From: Epichloe hybrida
Taxonomy: Eukaryota; Ascomycota; Sordariomycetes; Hypocreales; Clavicipitaceae
Length of the DNA: 64,000 nt
Assembly: GCA_019022495.1 (NCBI GenBank)
Contig: JAFEKR010000011.1
Coordinates: forward strand, 1-64,000
Direction: 5' to 3'
The notes under the pieces were generated by a model. It did no database searches. It saw nothing but the letters and a program-made list of their open reading frames with translations, and was not told the origin of the DNA. The position numbers and the translations under genes are program-made. Of this stretch, positions 35,091-47,806 are shown in pieces. Each line of letters starts with the position of its first letter. Positions within the stretch are counted from its first letter, which is position 1.

Positions 35091-37681
35091 ATGGCACCGA
35101 ATCCCGCGGCCGTTGGGGGCCTCTTACGGCAGGTCATACACTACCATATAGACAACGCATCTTACGACAACGCGCTCTTCTTTGCCGAACGATTCGCCGC
35201 ACAGGATACAAAGGCCTCGGATTCTGCCCATCTTTATGCGCTATGTCATCTACGACTCGGTGATTATCGCTCTGCTTATGATGTCGGAAAGCCCATGGGA
35301 TACAGAGGCGTCAACTTAGGATGCGCATGGGTCTTTGCTCAAGCTTGTCTCGCCCTGGAACGGTACAAGGATGGTATCATGGCGCTCGAAAAGTCCAAAG
35401 GTCTGTGGACACAGAAATGCAGCGTGGGAAGACACTCGCCGACTACTCGAGCGGGACACCCAGATAGCGCTGCAGTGCTGTGTCTTCTGGGAAAGCTGTA
35501 CCATGGCTACGGAGATAAGAAGAAGGCCGTGAGCTGTTTCGAGGACGCCCTGAAGAAGAATCCCTTCATGTGGGATGCTTTCACTGCACTCTGCGACATG
35601 GGTATCAACGTGCGCGTTCCCAATATTTTCAGATCCAATGACGGACTCGTCCAAAGTTTCGAAGCGGGCACATGCCTCGGCGTGATGGAGCAAGCGAGAG
35701 AAGCACCATCCCTCGCCCCTATGGATGCCCTGCCTTCAAAGCGATCGACAGCTCGGAACATTCAAGCGGATCTCGGATCAGACCCTTTCAACATTGGTTT
35801 CACATCGGCTGAAATGAGCAGTCCGGTCATTGACATGTTCACCGAACCCCCGGATAACGACTTCATGTCCAAGATACAAAGCGCGCGCCAAAGACTTGCC
35901 GAATCTGCAAACGGGCAACCCACTGCCTTCACGGACGGATTGGAAACCCCCACAGGCCCGTCCGCCGTTATTGACGCATCAATACCTCGTCAGCCTTATG
36001 GACAGGATCCACCTCAAGCACCAGCCAGACGGACTAGGAACGCCAACGGGATGGATGCTGGCCTAGATGCGCCACCTCGGATGAACTACAGATTAGGAAC
36101 AAGGAGGAATGCAAGGCCTGGTCAAGATGCACAAACAAGGGAACTTGTGGCGGAAACTGCGCCAACAGTAACGGTGGTCCCGTCAGCGGTCACTGGTTCG
36201 AGGGCCGGCACGATTGCTGCCGCCGACAGGAAACGTACGCTGTCGGGACACCCAGTGCCGCGATCGGCAAACACAGACGAGTATTCGACACGGCGCAGCG
36301 CCAGGCTGAACATGTTCAAGCCGTCAACAAAGGTCAACTCGGGGGCCGCAACGATAGGAGCATCTGCGGGGCGGGAGTTGAAGAAGGCTAGGCCCCCCGT
36401 TTCACGGATCATTCGCCCCGGCTCTAGCGGTTCCAATGTCGGAAGAGTTGTAAGCGGTAATAGAAAACCTGTCGACGATCAAGCCGACGTGGATCATGGT
36501 GAATCATCGAGGACCAGAGAGCCAGCACCGCAACCAGCACCCCCCAAGGCCCCCGAGGCCGAGACGGTCAAGGTGGAAGAAGCCCTGAAATGGACGCTGG
36601 ATCTCATGAAGAAGCTTGGCAGCGGATACTACTCCCTATCACGATTTCAGTGTCAGGATGCCCTGCAGGCGTTCAGCTCTCTACCAGCAGCCCAACAGGC
36701 AACACCTTGGGTATTGTCCCAGATGGGTCGATGCCACTATGAACAAGCGGCGTATGCCGAGGCAGAAAAGTTCTTCCGCAGAATGCGTGTTCAGGCACCA
36801 TCCCGTCTGCAAGACATGGAAGTATACTCGACCATTTTGTGGCACTTGAAACGGGAGACGGACCTGTCTTTCTTGGCCCACGAACTAGTCGATTCATCAT
36901 GGTACTCGCCACAGGCTTGGTGCGCCCTGGGTAATGCATGGTCATTGGCGCGGGATCCCGAGCAGGCGCTTCGGTGCTTCAAACGAGCTACGCAGCTGGA
37001 CCCGAAATTCGCGTACGCATTCACCCTCCAAGGCCACGAACATGTCGCCAACGAAGAGTACGAGAAGGCACTCACAGCGTACCGGCAAGCCATTGCTGCC
37101 GAAAGGAGACACTACAACGCCTACTACGGCATCGGAAGAGTGCAGGAGCGGCTAGGTGCCTACGACAAGGCCTATGATCACTACTACGCCGCGCAGACCA
37201 TCAATCCAAACAATGCTGTACTCATCTGTTGCATGGGAGGCGTGTTGGAGAAGCAGAAGCAAGTGGTGCCGGCGCTACATGCCTACTCAAAAGCGGCCGA
37301 GTTGGCACCAAAAGCGGCACAGACTCGGTACAAGAAGGCCCGAGCGCTGCTCACCGTTGGGCAGATTGAGGCAGCTCAAAAGGAGCTGATGATTCTGAAG
37401 GACCTGGCTCCTGACGAGGCTACTGTTCATTTCTTGCTTGGCACTCTGTATAGGAATACAAACGACAGGCAGCTGGCAGTCCGACACTTTACCATTGCTC
37501 TAGCTCTTGATCCAAAGGTAAGTGAGCCTTTTCCATTCTTCTCTCCGAGCTGACATACTCGTATGCTCGTCCATGTACCTGTTATTGATACAATTGAGTT
37601 GCCTAGGCTGGTCCAAAAATCAAAGAAGCAATCGAAAGCTTTGAAGATGATGTATCGATGGACGATTCGATGATGGCATGA
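35091..37681 (+). CDS. CDC27: Anaphase-promoting complex subunit 3 (Cdc27/BimA/Nuc2)
   Basis: Two exons, 35091-37517 and 37607-37681, encode 833 residues. The splice (AAG|GTAAGT ... CCTAG|GCT) replaces a run-on tail by AGPKIKEAIESFEDDVSMDD, the acidic C terminus expected of the family. APC3 is a TPR scaffold of the APC/C ubiquitin ligase and binds coactivator tails of the Ile-Arg type. The N-terminal TPR block covers about residues 5-190 (YGDKKKAVSCFEDALKKNPF). The centre (about 200-480) is disordered, with many Ser, Pro and Arg. C-terminal TPRs run from about 500 to 805, including WCALGNAWSLARDPEQAL, KFAYAFTLQGHEHVANEEY and YYGIGRVQERLGAYDKAYDH. Length and layout are normal, with no sign of damage. 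Confidence 0.95.
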
Positions 37682-38893
37682 AAGAGGGATGATTCATCAC
37701 ACCGCGGGCCGTACCCTAATTTTCATCGTGATGGATGGGGCGGCCGTTCTGCTCAAAGGCGCACTCAACTATAGCATGACGCCATACGGATTGAGCACAT
37801 GGCCCATGATTTTTTTTTTTTTTTGGTGTCCAAGAGTGCTTGCTGCACTTGGTCTGTTGAAAAGGGGGTCGGTCGAGTGCGGCATGGCACTGGCGTTGGG
37901 GGATTTGGCATCGTTGTGCGCTTTTTGTTTTTATATATCACTCGTGGGAATTCAGCAAGGGCACTTGGATAGGGAACAAGACAGGGACAAGGGACGGGAA
38001 AACTCGGAGTGGAAAGAATTGAGCGAATGCACGGAACGAATGGGGGTCGCTGGTGGCTTTGTGTGTATAATTAGTATGCTTGCATGACGACGAAATGGAC
38101 ATGCGTTGCGGGCGATTATTCAAGTTGTCGATGTTGTGATATAGTCCAGCGGTGCCATCTCTGACCCGTCCGGTTCCCCAACCACTCCCCAACCACCTCT
38201 ATAGAGTATCATCATCACCTTGACCTTGCCCGATGCTCACAGTCCGGAAGTACACCCGAGTAGCGGAATGGCTGGCCGTCGAGAAACTCGGTGAAGTCGT
38301 GTTCCAGATGATCAAAGTAGCTGTTTCCGTGTGTACACGGGACGGACCGCTTGCTTCATCTCGATTCGAAAGGGGGCAGATGCAGAGCAGCCATATTCAC
38401 ATCTCAACAGGGAGACGACGAGGCAACGTGTCAACAAATCGTCGGCGAGTTCTTGTCGCCGCGTGCTTGTCAGACAACCAATCAGAGCAAAGTGTCTCTG
38501 GATGGGAGTTAACTGATTGTCGTCCATCGCAGATCAGTAGGTTTCTGCACACCACCCCCCAAAAGCGGCTTAGCGCCACTCATGCGTTGCTTCAAAATGG
38601 ACAAAAAAAAAGGGGGAATACATAAAGGCGACTAGCGCTGCCATTTTCCCGCGGGTCCCCACGCGCCTCTTGTTATTACTGATCTGGCGTTTTGGAAGCA
38701 AAGACGTGACTGATTGCACCGACATATTTAAGTTGCCCTCCCCTTGATGCGCCCCTCTTCAACTGCTTCCCCCCCCGCTTCCACTCTACCTCTCTGCTCT
38801 TCACTCTTGCATTTGACCTCACGTCATTAAAACGCGACAACGCGACACGTCTTTGAACCTTGACTTCATCTACACCTCTCTACTCCCATCAAC
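37682..38893. other. Intergenic region with the histone H4 promoter
   Basis: The left part is the 3' flank of APC3, with a poly-T tract at about 37810-37824. The right part is the H4 promoter and a C-rich leader. No gene is supported. Confidence 0.5.
38722..38733 (+). promoter_or_regulatory. TATA-like element upstream of histone H4
   Basis: ACATATTTAAGT lies about 165 bases before the H4 start codon and is followed by a pyrimidine-rich leader. The position fits a TATA box of a strongly expressed gene. The assignment rests on sequence only. Confidence 0.4.
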
Positions 38894-39469
<576 letters not shown>

Positions 39470-39884
39470 ACGTGGCCTGGTGTCTTTTTTTCTTTTTCTT
39501 TTCTTTTCTACATCGACTCAAATGGCCTGACTTTTGTGTACATGATATCGGCTGGCTTTAGTGAGGGACCAAGGCATTCGTGGGCAGGGAACCATGGGGG
39601 AGGATGGGTTCAAATGATGGGATGCGGCATGGGATAGTGAATTTAACATTTCGGCGTTGGTGGATGGAATTGGGTTTTACGAGACATTGCGGCGTCCTTG
39701 TAGTCACAGACGACCGATCGACACGGATGAAATACCAAGGCGGAATTAACCAACAAACACATGGTATCTATTCTTCCCACGTGACTGTATTGCTGCTCAA
39801 ATTATTGTGCCTTTGGTCTTTATTTGTTCCTGCCAAGCTATTCTGTTGCCCTCGACGCCCAAAGTCCTACCTACCACTAGTGTA
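39470..39884. other. Intergenic region between convergent genes
   Basis: Shared 3' flank of H4 (+) and Trs20 (-). A TC-rich run follows the H4 stop. No gene is supported. Confidence 0.6.
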
Positions 39885-40554
39885 CTACAAATACTTTCTT
39901 CCTGCCGCAGCCACTCTCTGTCTGAATACCGAGCTCGTGACTTCTGTACTGGCCTTGTAGAATGGGTTCATAACCGCCTTGACCCAACTATCATATACCT
40001 CGGTGAAGAACATTTTGATGGCTTCCTCTGTAGCCGGGCTCGTGGGATTCGCGCCGATAGCGGTCGATGATCGGGACGAGCTCGTCGACGTAGGGACGGT
40101 AGGTTGGTGTAAGAGAAGGAATTTGACGTTGGCGCCCGTGACGAAGCATGATATGTAGTTGTTGAAGAATTTGTCAATGCATTTGAGATACCTGTCTTGG
40201 TGTTGTCAGCTCCGTTTCCAGGATTAGGAAAAAGGGTTGAAGAAAAGAAAAAGAAAAAAAGGGACCATTTCATCCGCGAGGCGCATCTATCTGCAAGCTC
40301 CAAGTAAATCGCTGAAGCATCAACCGCCGCAAGACCAGAGCGAGCTCGGGGGGAAGGGGGGAGACACACATTTGGCCTTGTGCCCATTGTACCTCCTCGG
40401 CGATATCCAAACTCGAGTGCAGAATGAACTGGTTCAAGTGGCGCAGCTGGTCGTTGAAGCGAGACTGACCGTCGCCGCCTTGCTTGGATGTGCCGAATTC
40501 GTATTCGAAGAGGGGGTTGTCTTGGGCGCCGACAATGGCGAAGTAGTAGCTCAT
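39885..40554 (-). CDS. TRS20: TRAPP complex subunit 2 (Trs20/sedlin)
   Basis: Two exons, 40554-40370 and 40191-39885, encode 163 residues. The join ATG (Met) across the 178-base intron restores WAQGQMYLKCIDKF. Sedlin is a small longin-like adaptor of the TRAPP tethering complexes at the Golgi and ER exit sites. Recognisable blocks are MSYYFAIVGAQDNPLFEYEF, FILHSSLDIAEEVQW, FNNYISCFVTGANVKFLLL and, near the end, EAIKMFFTEVYDSWVKAVMN followed by FYKASTEVTSSVF. A Ser/Thr-rich loop of about 20 residues follows the LLLHQPT strand, longer than in the animal protein. The start is shared with a divergent promoter toward mL60. Confidence 0.95.
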
Positions 40555-40987
40555 GATGAGTGGGGGGGGGGGGAAACATTCGGCGCCCGCGCGAAAATGG
40601 GAATTGAATGCGCTTGAGCGGGTTTTTATGTCTTCATATTTTTTTTAAATCTACTAATGAGGAACAGGATGGGTTCAATCGTCTGCAAGTTGAACTTCTG
40701 CCATTTGACGAGGAACCAAGTTGCTTGCTTGAGTGGGGGGGGATTTGCCGACTTAGGCCGGCCAAGCCCCGGAAACTCCAATTAATCCGCTTTTCCACCA
40801 GCCAGCCAACAAGGCCCTTGCCATGTTCCGATACGATACTACTTTTTGCAAACAACAAAAAACCAGCTTTACCCCCCCCCCAAAAAACGCTTCGACCTGG
40901 CGTGTGTGAGCACGCGCACAATTCATAACAACCGCACGATCGAGCACGGCACGGCAGCACGGAACAAGGAGACACAACGCAGGCGGA
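40555..40987. promoter_or_regulatory. Bidirectional promoter region of TRS20 and mL60
   Basis: About 430 bases separate the two divergent start codons. A G-run (40561-40573) and a C-run (40873-40882) are present. No defined transcription-factor site was identified. Confidence 0.4.
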
Positions 40988-41412
40988 ATGTTTGGCCCCT
41001 TCCGAATAACGAACCCCCTCTCGGGAGGTCTCCTCTGGAAGATCCCCTGGCGATTATCACGGTTCCAGAAGCGCCGGCATAGACTGCGGCTCCGGGCCGT
41101 GGACAGTGTCGTCGCCACGCTGGACGCTGCGCTCGCGAAGAAGGGGCAGACTTTGGAGGCGCTGGAGAGGTGGAAGGCTGAGATGCCCACTGAGGCGGAG
41201 ATGCTGCCCAAGGACAAATATACCATGTTTGATCGCAAGGCTAAGAAGTACAGGAAGGGAATCCACAGTGAGTGTTTCTTTGCATCTTCTTTTTTTTTTA
41301 TCTGTGGGAAGCTGGCTGCAGATGAACAAGGAACAATATTACTGACGGGTTCGGCGTAGAATTGCCAAAGTGGACAAGGGTGTCGCAACGAGTCAATCCT
41401 CCTGGCTATTAA
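40988..41412 (+). CDS. MRPL31: Mitochondrial large-subunit ribosomal protein mL60 (MrpL31)
   Basis: Two exons, 40988-41267 and 41360-41412, encode 110 residues. The splice AC A|AA TTG restores the conserved end KLPKWTRVSQRVNPPGY. The protein begins MFGPFRITNPLSGGLLWKIP and continues with WRLSRFQKRRHRLRLRAVD and WKAEMPTEAEMLPKDKYTMF. It is a fungal-specific component of the mitochondrial large ribosomal subunit, highly basic, and probably imported without a long cleaved presequence. Length and motif order match the family. Confidence 0.94.
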
Positions 41413-41874
41413 GCTATGCGACGGAACATGGGGCGAGATATGGGAAGAGAAGAAACGGGTTCTGCGCAACATGTTTTTTTGATGTATTGGGGTGATGCGG
41501 GACGGCAGCAACGCACTTTCTTTCTTTCTTTTTTTTTTTTTTTGTACCCAATAGAAAATATGGCGCATTTTCATTTAAACAATGTTGATAAACTAGCTTG
41601 CGATTTCATTGAATTGCGACAAGATGAATCAGATGACGGGGGAGGCGCAGACGTGGAGGAAAAAAGTGTTCAAAGTTGGGAAGTCATTTTCTGCCGATTT
41701 GGTATTGAATCCGTACATTAGCCCGTGGGATCTAACGGGAGTATTGATCTATTCCTCTTCTCTCATGCCCCTTCCGCAACAGTTTTCTCCATTGGGGAAA
41801 ATTGGGGGAAAGTTTTTTTGGAGAAGCTTCGGGACGTTTTGAAGCCATCCCAACCAACAACTCAGCCTTCCACC
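41413..41874. other. Intergenic region between convergent genes
   Basis: 3' flanks of mL60 (+) and CBC2 (-). A poly-T tract lies at about 41528-41543. Small open frames show no family features. Confidence 0.6.
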
Positions 41875-42480
41875 CTATCTGATCCGTTCCTCATCATAAT
41901 AGTCGGCCTGCTGCAACGCCCTGCCAATGCCACCTCTTCCCTCGTCAAAATCCTCGCGATACTCATCCCTCACTTGCCCGCCACTCTTGCCCCGGCCGTA
42001 CTGCCTGCCTTCCTCGAACCCAGGGTCCAAGTCGGTTCGGATGACGCGCTCGTCGAGCTTGGTGCCCCCGATGTACTTCATGCAGTCCAGCGCGTCCTGG
42101 TGCGTGTAGTACTCTACGAAGCAGAATCCACAGGGCGTCTTTTGGAGCCGATCGAGCCCCATTACGAGACGCTTGATTTCGCCGCATTTGGAAAACAGCT
42201 CGTAGACTTGCTCCTCGGTCGTGTAGAAGGAAAGGTTGCCGACGTAGAGGGTGCTCGCGTTGGCTAGCGGGTCGGCTTGCGGTTCTTGGGAGCCGTCGTC
42301 GCCGTTGGCATTGTCGTCTTCGCGGTCGCGTCTGCGCTTGTTCTGAGGAAGAGGGGATTAGATGGCGATGGCTTGGTTATTTGAGGAGGAGGGTAGGTTG
42401 TGGTTGTTTCGTACCTTGCCGGTGAAGTATGCGCTGGGGCGATCGAGACGATCGACTGTGCTTCTGGGGCCGTAGCGCAT
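41875..42480 (-). CDS. CBC2: Nuclear cap-binding protein subunit 2 (Cbc2/CBP20)
   Basis: Two exons, 42480-42415 and 42342-41875, encode 177 residues. CBP20 binds the m7G cap of nuclear RNA together with CBP80 and supports splicing, export and decay. The N terminus [20 protein letters not shown] supplies one of the cap-stacking Tyr residues. The RRM has RNP2 [10 protein letters not shown] and RNP1 CGFCFVEYY. After the [23 protein letters not shown] and [20 protein letters not shown] form the conserved tail that closes over the cap. The first intron lies in the usual place after the N-terminal segment. It shares a divergent promoter with Nup82. Confidence 0.95.
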
Positions 42481-42978
42481 CTTGTCGGTGGCGGGGAGAG
42501 GACGGCAGACTCGATGGGTCGTGACGATGGTCGTGACGAGAATTGAGACGGCCGTGTTCGATTGGTGGTGGTACAGGACTGGATCCCATCTTGCGAGCGG
42601 CGATGCGGCGATGCGGCGCGGCTGCGGTTGGGTCAGGGGACCCACTTCTGCATTGCCGTTGCCTTGTTGTCGGCGGTCGCATCTGCAGCTCAAGTGGATA
42701 CCCGCAGCATTTTTTGAACACTTGCTCTTCTTGATCTTGTTGCTCGCGCTTTTCCGCAGCAGCCCGTCCGCCTGCCCTTGTCAACTCAACTTTTTCGGCC
42801 CAGCCTCGCAAGCTCCAGAGCTGGATCCGACCTGGCATCAGCGCCGCCTGCTCGATTACGACCGATTGAAAAGCTGCAACCAACGAGCTGAGCTGGTCTC
42901 TCGCACCACTCACTGCTCAAATCAATCCGGCCACCCCCCCCCCTCCTCTGCCCAGCACTCGACAAACTCCAAGACAAA
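42481..42978. promoter_or_regulatory. Bidirectional promoter region of CBC2 and NUP82
   Basis: About 500 bases separate the divergent starts. No TATA box is obvious. A C-run lies just before the Nup82 start, at about 42933-42945. Confidence 0.4.
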
Positions 42979-45754
42979 ATGCCCAAGATCAAGTCTTACT
43001 CGGCACCATGGCTGTCCAGCAACAATGCCCCAGGGCACCAACTATTTGAGCCATCGGCCGAAGCAGTACGCTCAAGAGCCTTGTCGTCCGCGTCCAGGAA
43101 CCAGTCGCTACCAGGCCCGAGAAGAACAATTGCACGCCGCGGAACCGAGGTCTTTGTTGCCGTGGGCAAAGAGATACGATGGGCCGACTTGGCTTATCTC
43201 AAGGATGAGTGGTCAACGAGGCAAGCTCGGGGACGAACAGGCTCCGCCGGAGTTCGAATCAAGAGAGAGGAATCTATCCAGTCCATTGAGACTGACGGAG
43301 ACCTCACTGGTGCAGCTGGGCTAAGGGTACGTCAAGAACCTCCTCTTCACGTCAAACATCTCTGGAATGTCTTGTAGATCACCATGCTGAACGTTTTTTT
43401 CTTCTTCTTCTTCTTCTCTTTCAAAGACCATCAAAACCCCTGTGGCAGATGATATTCGACAGCTCATCATTTCGCCAAGCTCCAACTACCTCGCTATTCT
43501 GACGACACACACGGTGCATATTTGTGCTCTCCCAGATTCTTCACATCTCACAAGCGAGGATACATCGCCATTGCGGCCCAAAATATTTACTCTAGGTCCT
43601 ACCACGCATGTCACTTCTCGATCGCCCATCATGTCAGCTCTGTGGCATCCGCTGGGCGTGAATGGCTCCTGCGTCGTTACCGTCACGGCGGATGCGCTTG
43701 TTCGGGTATGGGAATTGTCAACGCAGGACCGGTGGTCGTTTGATTCGCCGACGACTTCGATAGATCTCAAAAAGCTTGCAGATGGAACGACTCTCGACCA
43801 GGATTTCTCTGCATCCACCTCGGCAGCCAACAAAGCGTTTTCCCCTGATTCTTTTGAGATGGAGGTGGCCGCCGCAAGCTTCGCGACTAAGGGCTCGGGA
43901 GGCTGGAATCCAATGACGCTCTGGGTAGCTATGCGAGAAGGCGACGTTTACGCCTTGTGTCCCCTGCTGCCACAGCGTTGGGCCCCTCCACCCACGCTGA
44001 TCCCGTCTCTGTCCGTGTCCATTGTCACGACCGTCGGTAGCATCGAGGACGACCCAGGTGTCGACGAGAACGAGAGGCTGCTTGCCCAGCAGCAGCTGCA
44101 GTGGATGGGAGAGCTGGATGCGCAGGAGCCGCAAGTTCAGGATTCATTGCCGGGAGAACCGATCGTCGAGGTATATACTCGGCCATCGCGGCCGGGTGTG
44201 GTTCCAAGGCTGCAAGGCCCCTTTTCCCTAGATCCGGACGCCGAAACTGGGGATGATCTAGATACCACCATCACAGACATATTGGTAATTGGCAAAAGAA
44301 CCGACACGGATGAGCTTATGATGGGAGAGGAAGATGATGTCGACCTGGACGATGGCGATCAGGAGGGCCTCTCCCTGCCCGTCATCTGCTTGGTCTCTGC
44401 CAGTGGCCAAGTCCGAGTCAACCTAGATGTCGAGGGTGTGCAGGCTCAGTGGTTGCCACCAAGGAACAAGTCGAGGCTTGGTGGTCGTGTCCAAGCACCG
44501 AATAGCAGCACACCAACACTGCTCGCTTTCCAAGCCATTGACACCATGAGCCCTGTTGAAGTCAACGAGGATGGCTGGCCGGTTTTCAGCGCTGACGTCA
44601 TGTCAAGATACAGCTTTTTCGTCACGCATCATGCGGCCATTACCTTCATTTCCCTGACCTCTTGGATCTTCCGCCTGGAAGGAGAGCTGCAGGGAGACCA
44701 CGAGGCGGGCACCGACTTCAGGATCGGGCTACTGGTCAACTCGCAGTCCTCTAGGGACAGGATCTTTGCGCAGCCAAGTGCCGATGTAGCCGTGCCGCTT
44801 GCAGCATGTGTGGCGATGACAGATCCAGATCTTGGTTACTTCCTCCTCTCGTCGACACCCTACGAAGCCATCTCCCTTACCTTTGAGACGCCCGAGGTTG
44901 ATCTCGCCCCGATCCGGCAGGAAAGCCCCGTTCGGGAACGAGAGGCCAGCATGGCACCGCTCGACTTCTACGAACCACGACCAGTCTACCACCCACCCCA
45001 TGTATTTGACGAGGGATCGGCTCTGCCTACGCTGCTGGAGCGGCTACGGACGTCTCGTCACAAGACGATGGTGAACCAAGAAGTGAAGCTGAGTCCGCTT
45101 ACGCTGCAGATCTTTACAGATGCGCACAAAGTGCTGAGCGACGAAACATACAAGCTGGGAGTGGCAGCAGCCGAGGTGTTTCGACGATGCGAGCTGCTCC
45201 AATCGGAACTGCGCCAGCAAGTTGGCAAGGCCAACGAGGTCAAGGGCAAGATTGATACGATCAACGGCGTGGACCGAGGTGATGAGGCTGAGAATGCCAT
45301 GTACGATCGCCGCATTGCCGAGGCTAAAAATCGGCAGGAGCGCCTCGGCAAACGAGTGGACAGCCTGCGCAAGATGGTCGGCAAGGCTACGACGCGACAT
45401 CTCAGCACCAAAGAAGCTGCATTTGTGGAGGAGGTGCGGGCCTTGGAAGCCAATGTCTTGGGACCAGCGTCACCAAGCGGTCAAGATGCAGGCGGCGCTG
45501 CGGCCCAACAACAGTCTAAGCAGTTGTGGAGGCGCCTGGAAGAAGTGAAGAAGCTGCGGGCGGACCTGGCTGCGGACGTGGAGGATTTGAACAAGACGGG
45601 AGAGGTGGAAGGGGGGCCACCGGCGGGAGAAGCAAGAATCCCTTCAGACATACGGCGGTCAAAGCTACAACAGGTCCAAGGATTGATTGCCAGAGAAAGC
45701 GCATTAGTCGAGGCGGTGACTGCGAGACTAGAAAGGCTCCAGCATGCGGTGTGA
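42979..45754 (+). CDS. NUP82: Nucleoporin Nup82 (cytoplasmic-face nuclear pore protein)
   Basis: Two exons, 42979-43326 and 43427-45754, encode 891 residues; both joins are in phase 0. The protein starts MPKIKSYSAPWLSS. Residues about 1-560 contain the seven-bladed propeller seen in Nup82/Nup88, with blocks such as DIRQLIISPSSNYLAILTTH, SALWHPLGVNGSCVVTV and ADALVRVWEL. The last 240 residues are a long coiled coil (LQSELRQQVGKANEVKGKID, DRRIAEAKNRQERLGKRVDS). Nup82 anchors Nup159 and Nsp1 at the cytoplasmic side of the pore, where mRNA is released. An acidic insert (EEDDVDLDDGDQEG) and a disordered N-terminal region are present. The gene looks intact. Confidence 0.9.
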
Positions 45755-46029
45755 ATTTTTTTTTGTTCTTTCTTTCTTCTTTTTCTCGACTCTGTCGATT
45801 GACACATGTACGATGGGAAAAAAAGCAAGATGCATCGATGACGATTTCTCTCTTGATAATACAAGTTGGTTGTCCCCAAGCTGTTGTTGGATTGGATAAA
45901 AATGTTTTATTATTTCTTGGCTTCCGCCCTCTCCCTTTCCCTTCCCCCCTCTCATGTGTTCAACTGCAATGCGTGAAATGTTCACCATTGCATCCATCCC
46001 GAGTCTGATGGGTAAAATCAAGTTCAAGT

Positions 46030-47154
46030 TCATACAGCATAGATGCAACTTGACGCATTGGGCGGCTCACGTCCTCGGGACAAGTCAATGGGCGACGGGT
46101 CCCGCATTCTCTTATGCCACGGGACAATTTCGACCGACCACGAAGATGGCAGACGTCGGGTCGGGGACCGAGCAAGCAGCCCGATTTGACGGGGACGGGG
46201 ACGGGGTTTCAATGGTTTACCGAACGGGATGACAGCCCACGGAGCATTCAGCCCGACGTAGTACACCCAGTAGTACTGGAACTCGGGGCGGCTGTGGGAA
46301 ACGCCCGAGGCGCTCAAGTCTCCCCAGTTGGTGCCGTAGTAGAGGGCCACGCCGTACAGATGCGCCGTGCAGACGACGGCCTGGTTGACGTGCCGGTATG
46401 GCGAGTCTGTCAGGATGGCAAAGTAGGTGAGCCAGCTGAGGGGGCCCCACGCAAGCTGGTGAGGTACTACGTTAGATGCGAGTCTGCGAGTCTGCGAGCC
46501 AAGAAAGAGGCCCGAACGACTGGGGTGATGTTCGAATGGCGGCCCCGCGGGGGGGGGAACGATAACTACTACTCACGACGGTAATAAACTCGATACAGAC
46601 TGTGAAAACATCCAGTGTGAGATACCGAGAGTCGGACAGGGCGTATTCCTTCCAGAGCTGCGCAAAAGTAGTCTGCAGCCGAGGAATATCGGCTCGATTG
46701 TACAGATAATACCCTGTTGTTGGCGCCGTTGGCAAAAATAAAACGAGGGCCTGCCTCTCCATGGCCGGAACAAGCGCGGCTTACCCTCGAAACCGATGTG
46801 CAAGAAACCACCTTTTTTTTTTCTCATGCAATACGTTGTTAGCTCTTGGCTCTTCTTGCATCAATCAGATCAAGCACATGTTAATTTCGCTCACGAGTCA
46901 CGGACGGCATTGGGGGGGGGCAACAACGAACATAATGCGAACCAGACCACGGCGAACTTGTCCAGCGGACGTAGCCGCAGGGGGCTCTGCGTCGTCTGCC
47001 AGTACGCCAGGCCGGTGACGATGCCGACCATGGCCCCGAAGGTGACGAGGATCCGGAGCACAGACGAGTCATTGGCGGCGTAGGACGGGATAGACGCCGT
47101 TGGTGGGTAGTATGGGTGAGACGGGGCGTCCATGGGTGGTACTGGATGAGGCAT
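46030..47154 (-). CDS. EBP/EXPERA-domain sterol isomerase (emopamil-binding protein family)
   Basis: I built four exons: 47154-46932, 46811-46785, 46713-46577 and 46455-46030, giving 270 residues with closed phases. The second exon has only 27 bases (CGFLHIGFEG across its joins). The protein shows FAVVWFALCGFLHIGFEG, then EGYYLYN, AQLWKEYALSDSRYLTLDVF, CIEFITV, AWGPLSWLTYFAILTDSPYR, QAVVCTAHLYGVALYYG and EFQYYWVYYVGLNAPWAVIP. These fit the four-helix EXPERA domain of EBP, the delta8-delta7 sterol isomerase of animals and plants; several fungi carry such genes in addition to the unrelated ERG2. The enzymatic role here is inference. The first donor (GTTCGT) is unusual, and the basic C-terminal tail is not conserved. 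Confidence 0.82.
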
Positions 47155-47806
47155 CTGATGCCCTCGGGGGATTTGCGCGGAAAGGAATCAGCTTTGTCGC
47201 AAAGGTCATGGGATGGATGGATGGATGGATGGATGGTGAAGGTGAAGAAGGTGAAGTAGAAGTAGAAATAGGGCGAGGGCTTGAACTTTGAGGTCGGGTC
47301 GGCTCAGTTTGGCCGAGGGACGGCGCGTGGTTGGACGGCGGGGCGTGGGGAACTGGCGCTAGCCGCATTGGGCTGTGTAAGTGGTGGTGGGTGGCCCCAG
47401 GGTAGGTGGTGGTGGTGGGTGACGCTGGAGAGGCAGGATTCATCAGAGCCGGGGAATGAGCGTGGAAATCAACTAATACGGAGGCAGAATGTGCAAGCAT
47501 CTTGGCATGCTGAGCATGTTTTTTTGTCCCTACTCTGAAGGAGTGCAACCATGTACCGGAAAACCCAATGTACCGCCCTTCCCACGTTATATGTAAGCAG
47601 GTGTGTTATGTATTAAGCATTAATGGACCTTCATCGTGCTCGAATTCCATCTTCAGTCGTCGCCCTCTGGTGTACGCCGCCAAAAAAAAAAAAAAAAGAG
47701 AAAAGAAAAGAGAAAAGAAAAGGCCTATGAAAGTAGGTTGTCATTGGCGGCAAATTATTGTGAGGAATTGCAAAAGGAGCTATGCGGGAGTGACGTGGGT
47801 GAATGC
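47155..47806. other. Intergenic region with simple repeats
   Basis: It holds a GGAT run (about 47212-47236), GGTGGTGGTGGTGGG (47405-47419) and an A-tract (47683-47697) followed by A/G repeats. It contains the promoter of the EBP gene and the 3' flank of the KANAD-repeat gene. Open frames here are low-complexity and not supported. Confidence 0.55.

Noticed and set aside
38255..38330. Possible tRNA gene
   Set aside because: There is no B box of the GGTTCGA type and no cloverleaf could be drawn.
38233..38625. 130-codon plus-strand frame upstream of histone H4
   Set aside because: It ends in repeats of charged residues without any family feature and lies in the H4 promoter region.
47069..47548. 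159-codon minus-strand frame rich in Ser, Pro and His
   Set aside because: It overlaps the true start of the EBP gene in another frame and is low-complexity.
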